From NCBI GenBank assembly GCA_052035295.1, contig JBPOHS010000233.1, forward strand, positions 1 to 8,671: a stretch of 8,671 nt of DNA, written 5' to 3'. Position numbers and translations under genes: made by a program. This document shows, in pieces, positions 1 through 6,496 of the stretch; within the stretch, counting starts at the first letter, position 1; every line of letters begins with the position of its first letter. The notes under the pieces are model-generated. The model ran no database searches. It saw nothing but the letters and a program-made list of their open reading frames with translations, and was not told the DNA's origin. This DNA comes from HdN1 sp052035295 (lineage in GTDB: Bacteria; Pseudomonadota; Gammaproteobacteria; Pseudomonadales; Ketobacteraceae).

Positions 1-948
1 CTCGATCTGTCTTCCGATGGCAACACCATGGCGGTGGGTGCCTATGGTGAAAGCACCACCGAAGACGAAAGCGGCGCTGTCTACACGTTCACCCGCAGCG
101 GCACCACCTGGAGCCAACAGGCGGTGCTGAAAGCATCTACTCCGGGTTATCAGGGCAATTTTGGCTGGAGCCTCGCGCTTTCCGCCGACGGCAATACGCT
201 AGCGGTTGGAGAAATCGGGGACGCCAGCAACGCCCAAGGAATAGACGGCGATGAGGACGATGAATCCGCCTACAGGAGTGGCGCGGCCTATGTATTCACC
301 CGCAGCGGTTCGACCTGGAGTCAGCAGGCTTACATCAAGGCATCAAATTCCGAAGGTGCCTACGTGACCGACTTCGGCTTCGCTGGCGATTCATTTGGCG
401 CCACGATCGACTTGTCGGCGGACGGAAATACCCTCGCCGTGGGGGCACCCTTTGAATCCAGCAATGCGAGCGGAGTCAATGGCGATGAGGATGACAACTC
501 CGCACTAGGACGTGGCGCAGCCTATATGTTCAGCCGCAGCGGCGCGACCTGGACTCAGGAGGCTTATCTCAAGCCCTCCTCCCCCGCATCGCAAATGTTT
601 TTTGGTGCCGCGATGGGCCTTTCGGCCGACGGTAACCGCCTTGCGGTAGGAGGCATCTACTAGCCAAGCAACGCCACCGGCATCAATGGCGATCAGACGG
701 ACGAGTCTGCTTTTGCGTCTGGCGCCGTGTTCTTGTTTGGTCGGGACGCTAGCAGCTGGAGCCAAACCGCTTATATCAAGGCAACCAACACCGATGCCGG
801 AGATACGTTTGGCAGGAGCCTGGCGATCAGTGGCGACGGCAATACGCTTGCGGTCGGAGCATCTGAAGAGGCAAGTAACGCTACAGGTATAGGGGGAGAT
901 CAGACCGACAATTCCGCCAGCACCAGTGGCGCGGTTTATCTTTACTAA
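1..948 (+). pseudogene. FG-GAP_2 beta-propeller protein, 5'-truncated by the window and interrupted by an in-frame TAG
   Basis: Frame 1 is open from the first base and reads as FG-GAP/integrin-alpha-like propeller repeats. Typical elements are FG followed by LSADGNTLAVGA, then an N-x-x-G-x-x-G-D-x-x-D-N-S loop, then GAVYVF-x-RSG-x-x-WSQQA. The window enters in what corresponds to blade 3 of the downstream paralogue; the FG pairs of blades 4 to 7 are encoded at 160, 394, 601 and 808. An amber codon at 661-663 cuts blade 6, at the position where the paralogue has Glu (GAA, 2838-2840). The frame then continues unbroken through blade 7 to TAA at 946-948. A product ending at the TAG would lack the last one and a half blades and could not close a seven-bladed propeller. 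Such proteins are normally secreted or surface-associated; the signal sequence lies outside the window. I call it a recent pseudogene, but a sequencing error, suppression or readthrough is possible. Partner or ligand is unknown. Confidence 0.85.
1..948 (+). repeat. Tandem gene duplication, copy A (pairs with 2178-3125)
   Basis: Every landmark here (FG codons at 160, 394, 601 and 808, and the stop at 946-948) recurs exactly 2177 bp downstream (2337, 2571, 2778, 2985, 3123-3125). There is therefore no net indel over the 948 bp visible. The last 78 coding bases differ at only 6 positions by my hand alignment, while the preceding part of blade 7 is visibly more diverged. Confidence 0.8.
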
Positions 949-970
949 AGCTGTCGGCGTCGCAACCCCC

Positions 971-1007
971 AAAAACGGCCGATGATCACGGGTCACCGGC
1001 CGTTTTT
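971..1007 (+). terminator. Rho-independent terminator after the first propeller gene
   Basis: AAAAACGGCCG at 971-981 is exactly complementary to CGGCCGTTTTT at 997-1007, an 11-bp stem. Five further pairs, one of them a wobble, lie inside it beyond one mismatch (983-987 with 991-995). The right arm ends in five T. It starts 22 bp after the TAA. Because the A-tract mirrors the T-tract it could work in both directions. It implies that the downstream paralogue has its own promoter. Confidence 0.85.
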
Positions 1008-1121
1008 CAAACCCAAACAACGCCTGTCACACCCTCCGGCGTTGGAAATCAATTCTCCCGGTTTCGCCAACAAGCCTTTGTGCAACATGGACATGGAAAA
1101 GCACCCGGCAGGAATCCCTAC

Positions 1122-1149
1122 TTGAGCGGTAGAAAATCCTACCTACACT
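1122..1149 (+). promoter_or_regulatory. Candidate sigma70-type promoter with palindromic spacer
   Basis: TTGAGC (1122-1127) and TACACT (1144-1149) each match the sigma70 hexamers at four of six bases and are 16 bp apart. The whole spacer is the inverted repeat GGTAGAAAATCCTACC (5-bp arms, 6-bp centre), a possible operator. It lies about 130 bp upstream of the propeller lipoprotein start. Matches of this quality are common by chance. Confidence 0.3.
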
Positions 1150-1236
1150 GACAGAATGCATGGTTAATCCTGATCGTTGACGAAGACTCCGGGTCAAGGG
1201 TACCTGCACTGATCATCCTTCAGCCACAGAAACAAT

Positions 1237-1258
1237 AGAGCGATAAACGCATCGCTTT
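1237..1258 (+). other. Small hairpin in the probable 5' leader
   Basis: AGCGAT (1239-1244) pairs with ATCGCT (1251-1256) around a 6-nt loop. One wobble and one A-T pair can extend it, and the T-run to 1259 overlaps the right arm. It ends about 10 bp before the CAGGA ribosome binding site. It could be an mRNA-stability or weak attenuation element, or nothing. Confidence 0.25.
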
Positions 1259-1280
1259 TCGCCCCTACAGGATTGTTGAT

Positions 1281-3125
1281 ATGAAACTGATTTTCAGGGA
1301 CTTTTCCGCCCCGCTGTCACAACGTTTCCCACTGCGCCCGCTGGTCGCTGCTTGTCTAAGTGTCAGCATGACGGCCTGTGGCTTCAACGACAACGGACAC
1401 GACAGTGTTGGTGGTGATGAATTGGCAGTGCCACCAGCACCCGCACTGTCAATGAGCCTGAGCAGCGGCAAGCAAGTCAACTTCAGCTGGGAGGACGTGA
1501 CGGATGAAACCGAGTACCGCTTGCTCGAAAAATCCAGCGCCGCCGCTGAGTTCAGCCAGGTTGCGTCATTTGCCGCTGACTCAACCAGCCATGCAATGAA
1601 CGTATTCATTCCCGCAGTCATTAACGCCAGCTATGTGCTGCAGGCCTGCAATAGCGCCGGCTGCAGTGATTCTGCCGAAGCGCAGGCCGATGTCACACTG
1701 GCCAATGCCGGCATTTATGTGAAGGCATCCAATACTGATGAGGATGACAACTTTGGTGGCGACGTTGCCTTCTCGGAAGACGGCACTACCCTGGCGATTG
1801 CAGCGACCAATGAATCAAGTGCAGCGACGGGTGTTGCTGGTGACGAAAGTGACAATACTGCATCACAAAGCGGCGCAGTTTATGTGTTCGTCCGCAACGA
1901 TGGTGAATGGACCCAGCAGGCTTACCTCAAAGCGTCCAACTCAGAAGCCTCTGACCAATTCGGCTTCAGTCTCGCGTTGTCGGGCGACGGAAATACCCTT
2001 GCCATCGGCGCAAACCAGGAAGACAGCACCTCGACGGGCATCAATGGTGACAGTTCAAACAATTCCGGCAGCGAAGTTGGTGCGGTCTACGTGTTCAGCC
2101 GTAGCGGCACCACCTGGAGCCAACAAGCCTATGTCAAGGCGTCCAACGCGGGAGACTACCACCAGTTCGGTTACAGCGTCGGCCTGTCCCTCGATGGAAA
2201 CCTCATGGCAGTCGGTGCCACCGCAGAAAGCACCACCGAATCCGAGAGTGGCGCGGTCTACACCTTTACCCGCAGCGGCACGACATGGAGCCAGCAAGCG
2301 TTGCTGAAAGCTTCCAACCCGGATTCGGGCGACGGCTTTGGCGTGACCCTCGCCGTTGCTGCTGATGGCAATACCCTCGCCGTCGGGGCAAATCATGAGG
2401 CAAGCAATGCCCAAGGCATCGATGGAGACCAGGCCAACAACTCTGCCGATCATAGCGGTGCCGCTTATGTGTTTGCCCGTGATGGCAACACCTGGAGCCA
2501 GGAAGCGTACATCAAGGCCTCCAATGCTGAAGGGGGTTACGAATACGATGATTACACGACCGGCGACGAGTTTGGTGTCAGTGTCGCCTTGTCAGCGGAC
2601 GGCAATACCCTTGCCGTCGGTGCAAAATACGAAGCCAGTAACGACACGGGTATCAATGGCGACGAAGACGACAATTCCGCTTACAACCGTGGCGCGGCAT
2701 ACGTCTTCAATCGCAGTGGGGCTACCTGGGCACAGCAGGCTTACATAAAGGCACCGTCAAGCGTGACGTTATTGCTTTTCGGAAATGCGCTCAGCCTTTC
2801 CGGGGATGGAAAGCGACTGGCCGTGGGGTCCACGTATGAACCCAGCAACGCTACCGGCATCAACGGTGACGACACCGACACTTCAGCCAACGCTGCGGGC
2901 GCCGTATTCCTCTTCGACCAGGAAGACGGCAACTGGAGTTACTCTGCCTACGTGAAAGCCACCAACACGGAAGCGGGTGACACGTTTGGCAAAAGCGTCG
3001 CCATGAGTGGAGACGGCAAATCCATGGCCGTAGGAGCAACGGGCGAAGCCAGTAACGCTACAGGCATAGGGGGAGATCAGACCGACAATTCCACCAGCAC
3101 CAGTGGTGCGGTTTATCTTTATTGA
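1281..3125 (+). CDS. Secreted lipoprotein with FN3-like domain and seven-bladed FG-GAP_2 beta-propeller
   Basis: This 614-residue protein starts with a basic n-region, a hydrophobic stretch (about 21-32) and S-M-T-A-C, so Cys33 is the likely lipidated residue. The lipobox is slightly unusual (Met at -3), and Gly at +2 favours the outer membrane. Residues about 50-142 resemble a fibronectin III domain (an N-F-S-W strand, then YVLQACNSAGCS). From residue 145 to the C-terminus run seven FG-GAP blades, with FG pairs at residues 158, 227, 296, 353, 431, 500 and 569; the basic period is 69 residues. Most blades carry an acidic, Asn-rich loop (N-x-T-G-I-N-G-D-x-x-D-N-S) that could bind calcium, as integrin FG-GAP loops do. 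Blade 3 lacks this loop and the blade 4-5 link has nine extra residues. The start is supported by CAGGA eight bases upstream. It is probably a surface or periplasmic binding or adhesion scaffold; the ligand is unknown. It is the intact partner of the broken gene upstream. Confidence 0.85.
   Translation: MKLIFRDFSAPLSQRFPLRPLVAACLSVSMTACGFNDNGHDSVGGDELAVPPAPALSMSLSSGKQVNFSWEDVTDETEYRLLEKSSAAAEFSQVASFAADSTSHAMNVFIPAVINASYVLQACNSAGCSDSAEAQADVTLANAGIYVKASNTDEDDNFGGDVAFSEDGTTLAIAATNESSAATGVAGDESDNTASQSGAVYVFVRNDGEWTQQAYLKASNSEASDQFGFSLALSGDGNTLAIGANQEDSTSTGINGDSSNNSGSEVGAVYVFSRSGTTWSQQAYVKASNAGDYHQFGYSVGLSLDGNLMAVGATAESTTESESGAVYTFTRSGTTWSQQALLKASNPDSGDGFGVTLAVAADGNTLAVGANHEASNAQGIDGDQANNSADHSGAAYVFARDGNTWSQEAYIKASNAEGGYEYDDYTTGDEFGVSVALSADGNTLAVGAKYEASNDTGINGDEDDNSAYNRGAAYVFNRSGATWAQQAYIKAPSSVTLLLFGNALSLSGDGKRLAVGSTYEPSNATGINGDDTDTSANAAGAVFLFDQEDGNWSYSAYVKATNTEAGDTFGKSVAMSGDGKSMAVGATGEASNATGIGGDQTDNSTSTSGAVYLY
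2178..3125 (+). repeat. Tandem gene duplication, copy B (pairs with 1-948)
   Basis: This is the 3' part of the intact propeller gene, colinear with copy A at a constant 2177-bp offset. Most differences I compared are at third codon positions, so both copies were probably under protein-level selection before copy A acquired its stop codon. Confidence 0.8.
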
Positions 3126-3151
3126 TTGAATCAACGTAGTTCCCTGACAAA

Positions 3152-3177
3152 GGCCGGCGCGTTTCGATGCGCCGGCC
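3152..3177. terminator. Shared bidirectional hairpin between convergent genes
   Basis: GGCCGGCGC (3152-3160) is perfectly complementary to GCGCCGGCC (3169-3177) around an 8-nt loop. It lies 26 bp after the propeller stop and 19 bp beyond the stop of the minus-strand debranching gene. T-tracts are poor (CTT on plus, TTT on minus), so termination may be incomplete. I saw no other terminator for either transcript. Confidence 0.6.
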
Positions 3178-3196
3178 CTTCAATGCACCGCTCAGT

Positions 3197-5407
3197 TTAT
3201 TCCTGCTGCGCCCTCTCCCCATGTGCCCCTGGAAAATACTGTATTTCCACCCGCCAGTTTCCCGGTTGCTTGCCCACCTCCACGGTCACGTTGCCGCGAT
3301 AGCGCACGAAACGCAGATCGATAAACTCGCCATCGACCAGTGGAAGCGCGTGAAATTCGATTTCCTTGAGAAAATCCGGAAGCATGGGATCGCGCACATA
3401 CAATAGTCGTTGCGTTGCTGAAATCTCGATTCCCAGCATCGCCTGCAAGAGCTGATAAGGAACCCCGGTTGCCCACGCCTGCGGCGAACAGGCTACCGGA
3501 TAGTGGGTCGGCCCTTCTCGCGCACGACGCTCGAAGCCACAATAGAGTTCAGGCAATCGCTGCAGCGGAAAATACATGGATGCCTCGAACAGCGCGGTCG
3601 CCAAGTGGATGACTTGCGATTTGAGGCCGTAGTAATGCAAACCCACCGCAATCAAGGAATTGTCATGCGGCCAAATGGATCCGTTATGATAGGACATGGG
3701 GTTGTAACGCTTTTCCGCACTGCCCAGCGTGCGAATGCCCCAGCCGGAAAACAGCTCTTTGCTGAACAATCGACGCGCGATGGCATCCGCCTGCGTCAGC
3801 GACACTATTCCGGTGGCAAGACAATGTCCGGCGTCAGACGAAAGCACCCGGGCGGGCCTGTCCTTGCCGTCGAGCGCCAGGTACACATAACCCCGATCAT
3901 CATCCCAAAAGGCAGAGGAAAATCGCTGCTTTAATGCCACCGCTTTCTGATGGCAGGCGTCAGCATCCGTTGGCTCATCGAGCGCTTTGAACAATCGGGA
4001 AGCACTCAGCCATCCCTGAAATGCATAACCCTGCACCTCGCACAGCGCAATCCGCCCGGCAAGCAACTCACCGGTTTGATGGTTGATACCATCAAACGAA
4101 TCCTTCCAGCCCTGATTGTCGAGACCACTGGCGCAGCGCTTGGAATAGCGCACAAACCCTTTTTCGTCCTGATCGATATTGTTATCCAGCCAAAGCAGCG
4201 CCAAACGAATGGATGGCAGAATTTTCCTGATGAATTCGAGGTTGCCCGTGCGGTTGTAATAAAGACCGGCCAGCCAGAGAAACAGCGGGGTCGCATCGAC
4301 TGAGCCGTAATATCGCTGAAACGGCACTTCACCAATGGCGGCGAGTTCGCCGTGCCGCTCTTCGTGCAGGATTTTTCCGACTTCCGCATCCAGTTCCGGC
4401 TGGTCGCGTCGCGCTTGGTGCAAGGCCAGATATTCCAACACGTTGCGGGCAATTTCTGGTGCGGTCACCAGCATCTGCATCGCAGTGAAGAGCCCATCCC
4501 TTCCGAAAACCGTGTTATACCAGGGCACGCCGGCAAACGGATACCAGTGTGTTCCGCATCGCCCCAACAAGGACAACATATCGGTATGTGAACGTGTCAG
4601 CCAATGATTGAACAATTCATTGTCGGTGACGACAGCCGCGATCAATCCTTGTTCCTCGAGGGCTCGACGTTGACTCATGTCGGCAAAAGCCGATCCTTTC
4701 TCTGCGGAAGCCTGAGGTCTTATGTCAAAACTCAAAGAGATCTCGATCTCCTTGCTCTCCGTTGGAGAGAGATGCAGCAGCAATTCGGCCACACCGTTGA
4801 CATCGAAACTCATGCCCGGATGATGCACTTCCGTAATCAATTTACGATCGACGCCATCAAGCCCCTGATAACGAAAAATCAACTGCCCCTCGGCATTCAC
4901 TTCGCGTTCGATCTGCGGACGCTGTGACTGACGGGAAAATCCGCGCAACTCAAATACATCATTGAAATCAGCATCGATCTCAACAGAGATGGGAATATCC
5001 AGCCCGTTTTGGCTGTGGTTGGTCAATGTCATCAACTCGATACATATTCCGTTGCGAATGAATTTTCGTCGCCAGATATGAACCGTGCCTTTGAGCACAG
5101 GGCCTTGCTGGGTCTCAAGTGGTGGCGTCGTCAGATCTGCACTCAGCAAATCATTGCCTTCGCGGATCGATGAACTCAGCAATAATGGCCGCTGCCCGAA
5201 CACCAACAAACGCCACGAAGACACATAACGCATCCCGTGGTGAAATATTCCCTCGGCACGATAGGTGCGATTGTCGATGTCACCGATTGAATCAAAAATC
5301 GCAAACGATTCCGAGTCATTCAACACCAGAGTGGTGGAATCCAGGATCACCGGCTCAGATGCCTGGGATTGATATCCATTGGTTCCCGTTCCCGCGTCAT
5401 TGAGCAT
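3197..5407 (-). CDS. Amylo-alpha-1,6-glucosidase / glycogen debranching-type glycosidase
   Basis: This 736-residue protein is predicted to hydrolyse alpha-1,6 (or related alpha-) glucosidic bonds in a glucan or glycoside, in the cytoplasm (no signal peptide). Residues about 1-230 look like the beta-sandwich N-terminal domain of bacterial debranching-type enzymes, with IFHHGMRYVSSWRLLVFG matching the 'R-x-L-S-x-W-x-L' strand. Residues about 270-700 form an (alpha/alpha)6 barrel of the GDE_C type: W-Y-P-F-A-G-x-P-W-Y-N-T-V-F-G-R-D, then G-W-K-D-S near 434, S-I-W-P-H-D-N near 579 and L-P-E-L-Y-C-G near 620. Asp436 and Glu620 are plausible acid/base residues by analogy with related barrels, but this is inferred. 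I chose ATG at 5407 because GAGGGA lies seven bases upstream and family similarity begins after it. The open frame extends to 5536, but that part overlaps the upstream gene. The gene overlaps the glycosyltransferase stop by 11 bp, so translation is probably coupled. The actual substrate is uncertain. Confidence 0.85.
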   Translation of the reverse strand: MLNDAGTGTNGYQSQASEPVILDSTTLVLNDSESFAIFDSIGDIDNRTYRAEGIFHHGMRYVSSWRLLVFGQRPLLLSSSIREGNDLLSADLTTPPLETQQGPVLKGTVHIWRRKFIRNGICIELMTLTNHSQNGLDIPISVEIDADFNDVFELRGFSRQSQRPQIEREVNAEGQLIFRYQGLDGVDRKLITEVHHPGMSFDVNGVAELLLHLSPTESKEIEISLSFDIRPQASAEKGSAFADMSQRRALEEQGLIAAVVTDNELFNHWLTRSHTDMLSLLGRCGTHWYPFAGVPWYNTVFGRDGLFTAMQMLVTAPEIARNVLEYLALHQARRDQPELDAEVGKILHEERHGELAAIGEVPFQRYYGSVDATPLFLWLAGLYYNRTGNLEFIRKILPSIRLALLWLDNNIDQDEKGFVRYSKRCASGLDNQGWKDSFDGINHQTGELLAGRIALCEVQGYAFQGWLSASRLFKALDEPTDADACHQKAVALKQRFSSAFWDDDRGYVYLALDGKDRPARVLSSDAGHCLATGIVSLTQADAIARRLFSKELFSGWGIRTLGSAEKRYNPMSYHNGSIWPHDNSLIAVGLHYYGLKSQVIHLATALFEASMYFPLQRLPELYCGFERRAREGPTHYPVACSPQAWATGVPYQLLQAMLGIEISATQRLLYVRDPMLPDFLKEIEFHALPLVDGEFIDLRFVRYRGNVTVEVGKQPGNWRVEIQYFPGAHGERAQQE

Positions 5408-6455
5408 GACGATGTCCCTCACGTGACGTATCCGCCACCAACAGCCGCTCGTACAATGCCTCGTATTTTCTGGCCATGCATTGTGCTGAAAAACGTTCGC
5501 AGAATCGTTGGCGCACGCGTTGCCGGTCAAGCGCAATGGTTTTCGGATATAGCGCGATCGCCTCTTCGACAGATTCGGCGATGAAACCCGTTACTCCGGG
5601 TTCAATAATTTCAGACACACTACCACGATTGAAAGCGAGCACCGGCGTGCCACAGGCAAGCGCTTCTATCATGACCAGCCCAAAGGGTTCCGGCCATTCG
5701 ATGGGAAACAACAAGCATTTCGCCCTGCCCAGGAACTGGCGTTTCTCCACCTCGTTGATTTCACCGATATAATCAACCTCAGGACGTTGAAAATGAGGTT
5801 CCACTTTCGCGATAAAATAATCACGATCCGCCATGTCTATTTTTGCCGCCACCTTCAGCGGTGTCTTTACCGCACGGGCGATATTGATGGCATGTTCCAC
5901 GCCTTTTTCCGGCGAGATGCGACCAAGGAAAGCCACATAATTGCCCGGAGAAAATCCGGGCTCATACAAATCCAGTGGCAAACCATGATGCACCGTCGAT
6001 AACCAGTTAGCGAAGGGCAAGGGATCGCGCTGACGATCTGAAATCGACACCACGGGCATCTCGCTGAATTCCTTGTACAAGGGATATAAATCGCGAATAT
6101 CCAGCCGACCATGCAAAGTGGTCAACTGGGGCAGATTTGCCAGCCGCGACAATGGAAAATGCAGGTAATCGCAATGGAAGTGAATGATGTCAAAACACTC
6201 ACGTTGAGCGAGCACTTTCTGCAGCAAGAGCATGTGCGACACCAAAGGATCGACGACGCCGGAAAAAAGTCTCAACGCCCTGGGCACGACCTTCACCAGG
6301 GTCGCCCTCGTTCGGGAATCGCCCGAGGCAAACAAGGTGACCTCATGACCAAAGTCGTGCAAGGTCTCGGTCAAATAAGAAACGATACGTTCGGTTCCGC
6401 CATAAAACTTCGGTGGAACCGATTCATACAGTGGAGCAACCTGTGCAATTCGCAT
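5397..6455 (-). CDS. GT4-family glycosyltransferase
   Basis: This 352-residue retaining GT-B glycosyltransferase starts MRIAQVAPLYESVPP and has an N-terminal acceptor-side G-G-T-E-R motif. F-L-G-R-I-S-P-E-K-G opens the C-terminal domain (about 178-185). The E-x7-E donor motif is E-P-F-G-L-V-M-I-E (Glu256 and Glu264), followed by A-C-G-T-P-V-L-A-F. It probably transfers a sugar from a nucleotide donor in the cytoplasm; neither donor nor acceptor can be read from the sequence. I prefer ATG at 6455 over the in-frame ATG at 6470: GAGG sits six bases before 6455, nothing similar precedes 6470, and family members usually begin MRIAQV. It lies 41 bp after the catalase-like gene and overlaps the debranching gene by 11 bp, a tight operon. 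Pairing a transferase with a glycosidase suggests synthesis and trimming of the same saccharide (inference). Confidence 0.88.
   Translation of the reverse strand: MRIAQVAPLYESVPPKFYGGTERIVSYLTETLHDFGHEVTLFASGDSRTRATLVKVVPRALRLFSGVVDPLVSHMLLLQKVLAQRECFDIIHFHCDYLHFPLSRLANLPQLTTLHGRLDIRDLYPLYKEFSEMPVVSISDRQRDPLPFANWLSTVHHGLPLDLYEPGFSPGNYVAFLGRISPEKGVEHAINIARAVKTPLKVAAKIDMADRDYFIAKVEPHFQRPEVDYIGEINEVEKRQFLGRAKCLLFPIEWPEPFGLVMIEALACGTPVLAFNRGSVSEIIEPGVTGFIAESVEEAIALYPKTIALDRQRVRQRFCERFSAQCMARKYEALYERLLVADTSREGHRHAQ
5415..5420 (-). promoter_or_regulatory. Ribosome binding site deciding the debranching gene start
   Basis: The minus strand reads GAGGGA seven bases before ATG at 5407, inside the 3' end of the glycosyltransferase gene. 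This arrangement supports translational coupling and argues against the longer frame beginning at 5536. Confidence 0.6.
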
Positions 6456-6461
6456 TGGCAG

Positions 6462-6465
6462 CCTC
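6462..6465 (-). promoter_or_regulatory. Ribosome binding site deciding the glycosyltransferase start
   Basis: The minus strand reads GAGG six bases before ATG at 6455. It lies inside the five extra codons of the alternative 6470 start, which itself has no purine-rich element. Confidence 0.55.
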
Positions 6466-6496
6466 GTCATGACGGGTGCAAGCCATGAATAACGCG

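Larger units (their letters stand above)
949..1280. other. Intergenic region between the propeller paralogues
   Basis: This 332-bp gap contains the terminator of the first gene, a candidate promoter with a palindromic spacer (1122-1149), a small hairpin (1237-1258) and a ribosome binding site (CAGGA, 1268-1272). I see no credible coding sequence. The minus-strand open frame at 1027-1209 has no recognisable protein features. Confidence 0.6.

Noticed and set aside
727..948. Independent small gene restarting after the TAG
   Set aside because: The ATG at 727 lacks a ribosome binding site and encodes only the last blade of the same propeller, so it is the remnant of the interrupted gene.
505..1020. 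Long minus-strand open frame across the first propeller gene and its terminator
   Set aside because: It is antisense to clear FG-GAP coding sequence and runs through a terminator hairpin. A similar antisense frame appears at 2055-2453 in the second copy, as expected from repeated biased codons. No recognisable domain.
3503..3934. Plus-strand open frames inside the debranching gene (also 3950-4303 and 4335-4607)
   Set aside because: They are antisense shadows of a strongly recognisable enzyme, with no recognisable protein motifs of their own.
4006..4452. Second minus-strand frame within the debranching gene, possible frameshift
   Set aside because: The main frame runs through this stretch with intact family motifs on both sides, so no frameshift is needed.
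5408..5536. N-terminal extension of the debranching enzyme (43 extra residues)
   Set aside because: The extension overlaps the glycosyltransferase 3' end by over 120 bp, shows Cys/Trp-rich shadow-frame composition, and the ATG at 5407 has a good ribosome binding site.
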